Of a stretch of DNA of 64,000 bases, positions 9,101 through 21,100 are shown piece after piece. How positions within the stretch are numbered: position 1 is the first letter of the stretch; the number at the start of each line of letters is the position of its first letter. Source of the DNA: Phalacrocorax aristotelis (taxonomy: Eukaryota > Chordata > Aves > Suliformes > Phalacrocoracidae). The notes beneath the pieces were generated by a model. The model had not been told where the DNA came from and did no database searches. It was given only the letters and a program-made list of their open reading frames with translations. Position numbers and translations under genes: made by a program. Where the stretch lies: NCBI RefSeq assembly GCF_949628215.1, contig NC_134310.1, forward strand, positions 11,111,401 to 11,175,400, given 5' to 3'.

Positions 9101-12100
9101 GAGCTGTCATGACTTACTGAGTTCCTGCCCAGCATTTTCCTTGTAGTACTCAGTATAAGTTGGATGTTGCAGTCAGGATGGGTGGACGACCAGATGGGTA
9201 AAAAAGCGGTTGGATGATTGGGCTCAGAGGCTAGGGGTTAATAGGTTGTTGTCTCCCTGGAGGATGGTAACAAGTGGAATACTGCAGGAGTCTATCCTGG
9301 GACGTGTCCTGCTTAACATCAATGATCTGGAGGAGGTGAGAGCGTGCACTCTCTTCAAGTTTGCAGATGAGAGCAAATGGGGGGGGGGGGAGGGGGTGCA
9401 GTCAATACACTTGAGGGCAGAGCCACCATCCAGAGGGAACTAGACAGGTTGGAGGAACAGGCTGACAGGAACCTCATGAAATTCAACCAGCACAAATGCA
9501 AAGTCCCGCCCCTGGGAAGGAAGAACCCCTGGCAATGGTACAGGCTGGGGACTGACTGCGGAGCAGCTCTGCTGAAAAGGACCTGGGGATCCTGGTAGAC
9601 AGAAAGCTGATCACGAGCCAACAGTGTGCCCTGGCAGCAAAGGAGGCCAACAGTATCCTGGACTGTATGAACAGGAGCGTAGGCAGTTGTATTGGGTTTG
9701 GCTGGGACGGAGTTAACATTCCCCATAGCAGCCCTCATAGTGCTGTGCTTTGTATTGGTAGCTAAAATCATGTTGATAGCACACCAATGTTTTGGCTGTT
9801 GCTGAGCAGTGCTTGCACAGCATCAAGGCTGTCTCGCCACCACCCCCCTCCCCAAAGGCTGGAGGGTGGGCAAGATCTTGGGAGGGGACCTAGTCAGGAC
9901 AGCTGACCCAAACTGACCAAAGGGATATTCCTTACCAATTGATGCCATGCTCAGCAATAAAAGCTAAGAGAAAAGAGGGGGAGGAGGGGCATTTGTTATT
10001 AAGGCGTTTCTCTTCCAAAGCAATCGCTACGCGTACTGAGGCCCTACTTTCCAGGAAGTGGCTGGATGTGGCCTGCTGATGGGAAGAAGATAATATTTTT
10101 TTTCTCTTTTTTGCTTTGTTTCTGGGCGCGGCCTTTGCTTTCTTTCATTAAACCACCGTTGTCTTGACCCATGAGTTTTTAATCTTATTTTCTCCCCCTG
10201 TCCTGCTAAGGAGGGGGAGTGACAGAGCGGCTTGGTGAGCATCTGGCATCCAGCCAAGGTCAACCCACCACAGCGGTAGATCGAGAGGAGTTATTATCCC
10301 CCTCTGTTCAGCACTTGTTAGACCCCATCTAGAATCCTGGGTCCCCCAGTACAAGAAAGATGCCGAATAACTGGAGCGAGTTCAGCAGAGGGCCACCAAG
10401 CTGGTCAGAGGGCTGGAACACATGTCCTATGAGGAGGGGCTCAGGGAACTGGGCCTGTTCAGCCTGGAGAAGAGAAGGCTTTGGGGGAGATCTAATAACA
10501 GCCTTCCAATACCTACAAGGAGTTCATCAAGAAGAAGGAGCCAGGCTCGTCACAACAGTGCATGGTGGGAGGATGAGAGGCAATGGGCATGAACTGAAAC
10601 AAGAGAGGATCAGACTGGATGTAGGGAAATACTTTTTCACCCTGAGGACAGTCAAGGAGTGGGACAGGTTGCCCACAGAGGTTGTCCAGTCTCCATCCTT
10701 GGAGGTTTTCAAGACCAGACTGGAGAAAGCCCTGAGTAACCTGGTCTGAACCACCCCCAGCAAGGGGTTGGACAAGAGACTTCGAGAGGCCCCCTCCAAC
10801 CTGAATTCTCCTATGATCCTATGAAATGAAAGATCTAAGAGGGAGCCAACTTTGTGCAGGTGGAGTATTTGATAGTAAAAACTAAAAAGTACATCTTCCT
10901 GAATTGAGAGTTAGGTTCTCCTTTAAACTGGGTAGAGATAATGAATATGAAGCTTAAATAATTTACTGTGTTTTAGTGTTCATGAAGAGGAGAAGACAAA
11001 GAAAAAAGGACTGGAAGAAAAGGCCAAAAAACAAGGGAAAAAAGATGAGGAGAGTCAGAAGGAAGAAGACAAATCAAGGAAGGAATTTGATAGAAGAGAA
11101 GCAAAGAGGGAGACTGAACCAAAAAGGAGAAATACTTCCCAAGTGGGTTCTGCATCAGCATCTGATTCTGAAGAGGATGAAGGAGAACATGAAGGTGATA
11201 AGGTATCTTGCTCTTTATTGACTGACTTATTGTAAAGAACAGGAGTTCACTGAAAATATTCCTTAAAGCTAATACTAGGTCTTCAGTTTTGTCTATTAGG
11301 TGTTGGAGCCTTGTGTCTGGCTAATGCAGATGCATGCCTTGGAAATGAGAAGTTGCAGAATTCCTTTCTGTCAAATAATCTTTTCAATAACTTTTAGATA
11401 TGTACAAGGAAAAAACTTTCTAATACTTTTTATTTTTTAAAGGATGGATTTAAATGTAAGTGATTTATTGTAGCAAAAGTTTGTTGGTTTGTTGTTTGTT
11501 TTTTTTTTAATATACTGACTTGAATGCTTTTTTGTGGGGTCTGTGAAAAATATTTTTGAGGGATAGGAAGCTGTCTCTAGTTGATCATTTGGGAATGGCT
11601 TTGGGTTTTTTGGTGTTTGGGATATTCTTCTCCATATCTGAGAGACAGCACTAATAAAACTCAGCTTCTTATCTGCATATAAAATATTTGGATTTAGTTA
11701 CAGAGGAATGCTAACTCTCATCAGGGTGTTTCATGGACTAGAGCAATAATGTGTAGACATCTAGAGCAGGTAGGTTTAACTATTAATGTTTTTGACGTTC
11801 AGTAACCTAAAGACTCCTCCTCTCTTCTCACCTTAAAATCCTAAATAAAAACAGAAGAAAAAAGGAGGGAGAATCTTTCAAGGAGCTCATAGAAGAAACA
11901 TGTTACAAGGCCAACATGAGAGAGCGCTGACAGAAAGAAAGTGTAAGCAAGAGGAGCAAATGGAATCTGAGCTGTGAGTATGCTTTAATACATAGTGTCT
12001 GTACATTGTGGTAGTACCTTGAAACTAAGAGGAGGCACAAAACCTGACAAAATTCCCAATTGGTTTGCACTGTGTTCTGTGTCCTCCCTCTGCTTTTTTT

Positions 12101-15100
12101 CCCCCCAGGCATTATTTAACTTTTTAAGTGGAGAATAAAAAAGCTCTTGTAAATCAATATGTAGTATTGTGGGAGGATGGGAAAAATTGAATCCAGAAAT
12201 TAAGTGATGTCAGTCTTTCAGTGACTTAGATTTCCTAACATTAGGATAGAGTTGGTGGGTTCTGTTTAGAAGCATCCTGAGAATACCTGAAGCTAACTCT
12301 CTTGTTCCAGCAGGGCCATGTATTATATTTTAAGTAAGTCTTGAATAGAATCATAGAATCATAGAATCATTAAGGTTGGAAAAGACCTCTAGGATCATCA
12401 AGTCCGACCGTCAACCCAACACTACCATGTCTCCTAAACCATGCCCTCAAGTGCCACGTCTACACGTCTTTTAAATACCTCCAGGGATGGCGACTCCACC
12501 ACCTCTCTGGGCAGCCTGTTCCAATGTCTGACCACTCTTTCAGTAAAGAAATTTTTCCAAATATCCAATCTAAACCTCCCCTGATGCGGCTTGAGGCCAT
12601 TTCCGCTTGTTCTAGCGCTAGTGACCTGGGAGAAGAGACCAGCACCCACCTCACTACAACCTCCTTTCAGGTAGTTGTAGAGAGTCATAAGGTGTCCCCC
12701 TCAGCCTCCTCTTCTCCAGACTAAACAACCCCAGTTCCCTCAGCTGCTCCTCATAAGACCTGCTCTCCGGACCCTTCACCAGCTTCGTTGCCCTTCTTTG
12801 GACACGCTCTAGTACCTCAATGTCCTTCTTGTAGTGAGGGGCCCAAAACCGAACACAATATTCAAGGTGCGGCCTCACCAGTGCCGAGTACAGGGGCACA
12901 ATCACCTGCCTGCTCCTGCTGCCCACACTATTCCTGATACAAGCCAGGATGCTGTTGGCCTTCTTGGCCACCTGGGCACACTGCTGCCTCATGTTCAGCC
13001 AGCTGTCAAACAGCACCCCCAGGTCCTTCGCCGCCGGGCAGCTTTCCAGCCACTCTTCCCCAAGCCTGTAGAATTGCATGGGGTTCTTGTGACCCAAGTG
13101 CAGGACTTGGCACTTGGCCTTGTTAAACCTCATACAATTGGCCTCGGCCCATCGATCCAGCTTGTCCAGGTCCCTCTGTAGAACCTTCCTACCCTCGAGC
13201 AAATCAACGCTCCCGCCCAACTTGGTGTCATCTGCAAACTTACTGGGGGCACACTCGATCCCCTCATCCAGATCACTGATAAAGATATTAAACAAGACTG
13301 GCCCCAAAACTGAACCATGGGAAACCCCGCTCGTGACCGGCCGCCAACTGGATTTAGCTCCATTCACCACAACTCTCTGGGCTTGGCCATCCAGCCAGTT
13401 TTTCACCCAGCGAAGAGTACACCCATCCAAGCCATGAGCCGCCAGCTTCTCTAGAAGGATGCTGTGGGAGACAGTATCAAAGGCTTTACTAAAGTCCAGG
13501 TAGACATCATCCACAGCCTTTCTCTCATCCATGAGGCGGGTCACCTGGTCATAGAAGGAGATCAGGTTGGTCAGGCAGGGCCTGCCTTTCATGAACCCAT
13601 GCTGACTGGGCCTGATCCCCTGGTCGTCCCGCACATGCTTGGTGAGCTCACTCAAGATGAACCGCTCCATAACCTTCCCCGGTACTGAGGTCAGGCTGAC
13701 AGGCCTATAGATCTTCTGGCCCTTTCTCCTTCTGGACCTTCTTGTAGATGGGCGTCACATCAGCAAGCTTCCAGTCATGTGGGACCTCCCCTGTTAACCA
13801 GGACTGATGGTAAAGCACAGAATCACAGGTTGGAAGGGACCTCGGGGATCATCTAGTCCAACCTTTCTAGGAAGAGCGCAGTCTAGACAAGATGGCCCAG
13901 CACCCTGTCCAGATGGAGAGTGGCTTGGCAAGCTCCTCCGCCAGCTCCCTCACTACTCTCAGGTGGATCCTATCCGGCCCCATAGTCTTGTGAGAGTCCA
14001 GGTGGAGCAGTAGGTTGTAAACTGCTTCCTCCTGGATTACGGGGGGTTTATTCTGCGATCTGTCCCTGCCTTCCAGCTCAGGGGGCTGAATACCCTGGGG
14101 ATAACTGGTCTGATGGTTAAAGATTGAGGCAAAGAAGGCATTTAGTACCTCAGCCTTTTCCCTCATCCTCAGCTGCAATGTTCCCCTCTGCATCCAATAG
14201 AGGATGGAGATTCTCTTTGGTTCTCTTTTTGTTGTTAATATATTTGTAAAAACATTTTTTGTTATCCCTTACAGCAGTGGCCAGGTTGAGTTCTAGCTGG
14301 GCTTTTGCTTGCCTAATTTTCTCCCTGCGAGACCTAACAAGGTCTCTGTACTCTTCTCGTGTTACCTGGCCCTTCTTCCAAAAGTGGTAGACTCTCCTTT
14401 TTTTTCCTGAGTGTCAGCATATGAGATTGAGATTTATATAAAAATTCTGTAGCCACGAATTAAGTTGCTCAGGTTGTGGAATACATAGGGTTCCCTGGAA
14501 AACACTGCCTTCTCTGTCGGGCAGCTGGAGGCTATACTATCAGACAGAACAAGGAAGAAGTTATGATTTATGCTACTCTGGCTCTGCAAAGCCAGTTGAG
14601 TAATATCAAGCAGTTTGCAGTCAGAAGATAAATTATCACAAATGAATCAAGCATTATCACGGAGAGAAGATCCTGCCAGAAACTTAGGGGGTTGGGACAG
14701 CAGGAAGAAATCGATCTGACCCATTCTCAAGACTTATTCCACAAGTGGGTGAAGAAGCTACCACCATGAGATTGAGATGTTCCCATCCACACAGTTCTTC
14801 AGAAGGAGGAAAAAGGGGGAGAACAAGGTAAAAATTCTGGGAATTAGGAGAAGGAAATGGTCCCCTTCATCTATAACAATAAAATTTTAACCTTTCTCTA
14901 TCCTTTAACAAGAATCTAGAATTATTTACTACCCACCCACCCCCAAGTGATTTTGTCCCTTCCTTGACAGTTATTCTTTCTCTAGAAACCTAAACACACT
15001 TCTTCCTTGGGGAAAACCTCAACACTGAACACTAAATTGTTTTTATCATTTCTGCAATTCTTAAGACAATATTATGTAAATCTGACATGCTTTTTGATTT

Positions 15101-18100
15101 CTGCAATAAATTGTCATGTGTTGTTTTGGTTAACATAGAATCATAGAACGGTTTGGGTTGGAAGGGACCTTAAAGATCACCTGGTTCCAAGTCCCCTGCC
15201 GTGGGCAGGGATACCATCCACTAGATCAGGTTTCTCAAAGCCCCATCCAAGCTGGCCTTGGACACTTCCAGGGAGGGGGCACCCACAACTTCTCTGGGCA
15301 ACCTGTTCCAGTGTCTCACCACCCTCACAGTAAATAATTTCTTCCTAATATCTAATCTAAATCTACCCTCTTTCTGATTAAAACCATTACCCCTCATCCT
15401 ATCACTACACTCCCTGATAAAGAGTCCCTCCCCATCTTTCCTGTAGGCCCCCTTTAAGTACTGGAAGGCCGCTATAAGGTCTCCCCGCAGCCTTCTCTTC
15501 TCTTGGCTAAACAACCCCAACTCTCTCAGCCTGTCCTCATAGGGGAGGTGCTCCAGCCCCCTGATCCTCCTTTGTGGCCCTCCACTGGACCTGCTCAAGC
15601 AGGTCCATGTCTTTCTTATGCTGGGGGCCCCAGAGCTGAACGCAGTACTCCAGGTGGGGTCTCATGAGAGCCGAGTCTCCTGTACTTTTAAATAGATTTC
15701 ATATTTTGTGCATCTAGGGAACTATACAGAGCTCCACTTCAGTAAAAGTAAGGAGCAGTAGCTTATCTTAGTGACTCTGCATAGTTTAGATTATACCTGA
15801 TGCCTAATTATTAAGCACAAAAACTAATACTGATAAAATGCGAAAAGGTTTACTTTTCTTTTTGCTTTCTTGCAACTTCCTCTGTCAGCATAATGGCTAT
15901 AAATTGAATTTTTTGTTTCATTTTTTAAAATCATTATTTTCCATTTTTTCTGGCCTAGGTAGCTACCTCATTGATATTTGTTAGGCAAACAGTTCAGTGC
16001 TTTGTACATAAAACACAGCCTTGCTTAAAGAATGTGAGTCTGTGCAGGTACAACTGCGTTGCTCCTCAGTCTACTGCCAAATTTGTGCCAACATCCTCAG
16101 CTATTCATCCTCTCGGTAAAAAGAAACAAAGAAGCTTATTGAACAATGTTGCAGAAAAGACCTTGACTTGCTGATTTACCATGCATTACCAACTACAGCT
16201 TTTCTTAGTACCAATGAATAATTCAACACGTCCCAGACTTTAAAAAGATAACTTAAGGAAACAGCATATATGCCCATCAGCACAACTGAAAGTAGTTCTT
16301 AAGCACAATCACTTGGAATACATTATTTTCTAGAATGCACATAATCACAGAATAATTCAGGTTGAAAGGGACCTCAGGAGGTCATCTAACTTCAACCTCT
16401 GGCTCAAAGCAAGATTAGCTATGGGATCAGATTGTTCAAGTACATATTCAAAAAGATATGAAAGCACCTTATCTCTAGTTAACAAATGGAATACAGTTAC
16501 AGCAATATTTAACATACAGAACTGAAGAGACGTTTACAAACCATTTGCTCAGACGCAATACTCAGTGCTTACAAGTGTTTTGTAAATTCATGTTTTGCTC
16601 ATGTTTTCTCTGCTTAATGGTCTCTTCTTTAAACAATTTAACACTGCATATGAAATTATAAGCAAGTTTCACATGACAGAAGTAGAGTTTGCAGACTGTT
16701 CGAGTTTTAACATGAGCAGTGTATGCATTTTTCAGCATGAAAGGTGTACCAGTTTAGTCAGTGGTATGCTTACAGGTGGACTTTTACTGCAAAAACTGTA
16801 AACTAACATTGGTTTAAGCAAGATAGGTTTGCGTTATGCACACATTGCTTGATAATGGCTAATCCAAACAAATTGCTCTTAAGTAGCCATACAAGGGTTT
16901 ATGTAAACAGGCTTGATTTCTTCGTTTAGATGTGTCAGACAATGCTAACTGGAGCTTAGAGTTCAAGCCAATGCTCTCTTGAATAGAGGGAAATGTATAT
17001 TGGCAGAACGTAACGCTACCACTGGCTCAATCCTTGGAAGATATACTTGCAAGTTTTAAAGGACAAAAGCACAATATTGTGCTGGAATATTTAAAGAAAT
17101 ATATGAATTAATTTGCCTATAGTTGCTTGTTTGAGACAACCTGGTCAAGACATCTCGTGCAAGTATGTGAAGTGTTCATCTTCAGTTTCTTTTGACCAGT
17201 AATGACCACTGGTGTGTCGTGTCTGCACCCAAACAGCCATATGCTTTCATCAGGAAATGAAAAGGGCAATCTGACTCAGTTTGTCTCTTGCCACTACAAA
17301 AATCCAAGTGTTGTCAGGTTCTGTAGAAACAAGGAAGTGGAACAGGTCATGAAAAAAATGTACCTTGGAGAGAGAGTTATTAAAAGTGGCCATTTGTTTT
17401 CAAGTGATTGGCCGCATATGTTCCACTGTCCAACCGCTTCATTTACAATTTCAATTAACTCAGATGCCACACTGCATTAATGTCACATTGCATTTTGAAC
17501 AACTCATTGATTTAAGCACAGTGCTGTGTTGCATAACTTGGGTTCGGAACTTGCACTGATCTCTTATTTATAAAAGGTACTCCCTTAGTATGCCTCTCAT
17601 CCAGGCAAAACAAACATTTGCAATTATCGTTATTTAGCTGAAAACTCCCAAATGACATTTTTTAAAGCTGTCCAATCAGAAACCAATAATTCCAAGACTA
17701 CCTCTGGAGCAAAATCAAATTCATGTTCATCTAAAAGAAGAGATAAAATATAACTTAAGTTTACTTATTTCTAGAAGATGATCCCTGGTCAGCCAAGCTG
17801 GCCTTTTGCCTCGCCGGCTTTACTTCCTACACTTTGGGATCGCCTGCTCCTGTGCTTTTAGGAGGTGGTACTTAAAAAGCGACCAGCACTGATGGACCCC
17901 AGCACCTTCAAAAGCTTTTTCCCTGGGGACCTTACTAAGCAGTTCCCCGAGCAACCTGAAGTCTGCTCTCCTCATGTCCAGAGCTGAGGTCTTGCTGGCA
18001 GCTTTCCTCCTGTCACCATAGAGTTTACACTTGACTGTTTCATGGTCACTGTGGCCAAGGCGGCCCCCAATCTCCACTTCACCCACGAGGCCCTCTCTGT

Positions 18101-21100
18101 TAATAAGCAACAAGTCAAGGAAGGCACCCTTCCTGGTCCGTTCCCTTAGTACCTGTACCAAGACATTGTCGTCCACATGGTTTAGGAACCTTCTGGACCT
18201 GATTGTCCCAGCTGTGTGGTATTCGCGGTTGACATCTGGCAAGTTGACGTCCCCCATAAGGACAAGGGCAGATGACTTAGAGGCATCCCTTAGTTCGGTG
18301 TCATCCTCCTGGCTGGGTGGCCTATAGTAGGCTCCCACGACAACATCCGCTTTATTTGTCTGTCCCTTAATCCTTACCCAGAGGCTCTCAACTGTGCCAT
18401 CGCCAACTGCAAGCTCCGTGCATTCCAGCTGCTCCGCTACATACAATGCCGCGCCCCCGCCTCGCCTGCCCTGCCTGTCCCTCCTGAAGAGCTTGTAACC
18501 ATCCATCACGGCACACCAGTCACAGGACTCATCCCACCAGGTTTCACTTATGCCAAAGATGTCATATCTCTGGGACTGGGCCAAGGCTTCTAGCTCCTCG
18601 TGTTTGTTCCTCATGCTGCGCGCATTTGTGTAGAAACACTTCAAGTGCGGTTCATTGTGCCCATCGACACATGTAGCAGTCTGAGGAGTCTCACTAGCAC
18701 GCAGCTCCTCCAACTTTGGTGTGTCTTCCCATTGCCCGTCGCTGACTAGCCTTGTATTGCCCCTTTCCCCCTTCCAATCTAGTTTAAAGCTCTGTCAATC
18801 AGCCCTGCTAGTTCTTAAGCAAAAACCCTTTTCCCCTTCTGAGAAAGTTGCATCCCATTGAGTGTCAGCAGACCTGGTGTTGCATAGACCATCCCATGAT
18901 CAAAAAAGCCAAAGTTCCACTGATGACACCAGCCTCGGAGCCTTGTGTTGATCAGCTGTACCTGCCTGTTCCATTCAATATTCTTCCCTGCTATGGAAAG
19001 GGTCAAGGAAAATACTGCCTGAGCACCCAATCCTTCAACCATCCACCCCAAGGCTCTGAAATATCTTTTGATAGCCTTTGGACTTCTTGCTACCTCTTTT
19101 CTGGCCACCGTATCTCTCTGATATCTCTTACTCTGGCCCTGGGAAGCAGCAGACTTCCCTGTGGGTTGAGTCCAGTTGGCATATAGGACCCTCTGTTCCC
19201 CTCAGAAGGGCGTCACCTATGACAGCTACCCTTCTTTTTTTCTTAACGTGAGTTGTTGTGATGCAGGGGGTTAGTTCAGTGAACTTAATAACATTAACCC
19301 ACTTTTTCTTAGTGCCAACTTCATGCTTCTCTTTCTTTTCCTCAGTGTTCTCTCCATTCTGCTGTAGTTGGTTGACGTCCTGCGTTTCAGACTCTCCATT
19401 TAGTGTCTTCACACCTTTAAAATGAAGGGGAAAGAATCAGCACTGCAGGAAGCAAGAAAAGTAAAATTCTGTCATAAGAAGCAGCAACTCCAACACTACA
19501 ATTGTTTTTCCTATAATCTTGAAATCTACCAGCTGGAGCTATATATAAAAGCAAGAAGAGATATTATAATGTCTTTTAAGAATTCATTATACCTCAGTCC
19601 TAAAAATTGCGTTATCTAAATAAAATGAGCAAGCATATAAAATATCGCTGAAGGCTATAGTTTTAAGGTAATTCACAACACATTTCAAGACAAACTCAAG
19701 AACACTGGAAAATTAACTTGAGAAGTATTATGTGTAAGACAGTTAACCTGAAGTGATCGGCATATATTTCAAGAGTGGCTAGGTAGGAGGGAGTCCTGGA
19801 CCAGAACTGCAGGAGAAAGCAGCCACTCTTGAATATCCCTTAACAACTTGAATGTGGCTCACAAAGTAGTGGAGACTGGATATAAACAAGAAACTAAAAA
19901 TTAACTATGAGGCTAACTGAAAGAACTATTTTATTTAAAACATCACATAACCTATTAACTATGGAAGCTCATTCAGCTATTATACTCCTAAAAGCATGCC
20001 AACTGAATTGTTTTCAGTACTAATCTTCCTTCCCTACTACCATGATGCAACTTTGTAGAAAACTGCCATGTAATGAGTTACTAAGTAAATCCTACTGTAC
20101 TATAAAGTTTGTTAAAAAATATAATACAAACATAGCTGGTAACATTTCAGCCTCTGTGCTACTGTAGTAATGTCTCCTGGGGAGAGTGGGATGAAGTACA
20201 CCAACACCTACCTGTTAGTTCTTTTTCCTTTTCTATTTTTTTGGTTGGACCTTTCTTCCAATGTTCTTTGGTTTTTTTGGTTTCCTCATGCTGCTTCTGC
20301 TCAGCAAGTGATTTATTCAGTACCTGTGAGAGAACAGAATCTCCTTCTCCAACTAAAAACATGGTCTTGAACTTGTTATAGAGCATTGTAGATTTTTCCA
20401 TTATAACTTGGCTAACTTTGAACTTCCGTATCTGAAAATGAAAAGGTAAAACAGTCAACCCCACTTATATATGTACATATCTACTTAATCTCAGTAAGTG
20501 CTATATGAAATTCTTAACTCGTTGTATGTTATGTTTAGACTTGAAGTGAAACATGCTCCAAAGTAGTAAATAAACTTGATGTCAATTAAAAAAACGTTTC
20601 CCTTTTGAAGGTAGTTCAAATGAAGTTGCAAAACTCACCTTCTTTAGAGTCAAAATCATCTCTGTGTGTTTTTGAGCTTGTTGCATTGTGACCTGAAGGG
20701 AAGCAAGCTCATCAAGAGCCTCAATACACCTGTTCACATCCTGTATATAAACAAAAGTTTGATTTGAAGACTTTGTTTAAATGCTAACAATCCTTGGTAG
20801 CCACATTAAGAGGAAAAAAATATAAAATTGAAGGCAATGTTGAGTTTTAGTTCCTGTTCTTGGGGGAAAGTAGCAAAAAAAGCAAGTCAGATACTGCTTA
20901 GATTACTCTATAGAGAGGTGAGACCTTCACTCATCAAATTATATACAAAGATGCTCAAGTTGTATAAATCACCTGGGTACTTGGCCAAGCAAAAGAAGGA
21001 TTCGGGACTGCTCTCAGCAGAATATGGTAGTTGCCACACTTACTCAGTGATAAATACAACAATGAAAACATCTTTGCTCTAGCTCTGCAACCAATCTTAT

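Larger units (their letters stand above)
6967..11973 (+). pseudogene. PSIP1: mirror-copy PSIP1 middle exons on left arm
   Basis: Plus-strand copies of four PSIP1 exons at 6967-7060, 8964-9039, 10977-11202 and 11855-11973, identical in layout to the minus-strand exons of the right arm, with intact splice sites and frame. They lie antisense inside the 13-kb last intron of the minus-strand gene. No plus-strand IBD exons follow, because the spacer exons point the other way. They could be spliced only from a promoter left of the window, or if the spacer were inverted. Called pseudogene because in this orientation the set is incomplete, although nothing in the copies is broken. Confidence 0.8.
12345..14412 (-). 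mobile_element. CR1 LINE, 5'-truncated, about 2 kb
   Basis: The 3' end at 12345 carries a tandem agaatcat tail, and ORF2 lies upstream. The element contains a 338-codon reverse transcriptase frame and the linker region. A second, tiny CR1 tail is nested at 13817-13861. The 5' end is near 14412. Mirror 29878-31945 (+). Confidence 0.92.
1..18971. repeat. palindrome, left arm
   Basis: Reverse complement of 25319-44289, with all paired coordinates summing to 44290, so there is no net length change over about 19 kb. A 12-G homopolymer (9379-9390 against 34902-34913) is also equal. I noticed two substitutions: 1074/43216 and 17749/26541. The inner end is sharp: after cctgcctgttc at 18971 the two sides share nothing. 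The outer end lies at or beyond base 1. Confidence 0.96.
17771..19290 (-). mobile_element. CR1 5' half: ORF1 esterase and endonuclease
   Basis: Minus order: ORF1 with a GDSL-type block ([14 protein letters not shown] near 19225), the esterase C-terminus near 18850, then the EEP endonuclease 18713-17820, ending at unit R. The palindrome's inner border (18971) cuts through this element, so only the part below 18971 has a mirror copy (25319-26519, +). Confidence 0.88.

Noticed and set aside
10976..11221. Lys/Arg-rich 81-codon frame over the PSIP1 exon copy
   Set aside because: It is a shifted frame of the charged PSIP1 exon; the real frame gives HEEEK...
17202..17559. Open frames of 92 and 64 codons in every copy of unit R
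   Set aside because: No signal of a known family, overlapping frames, and no start context; repeated only because R is repeated.
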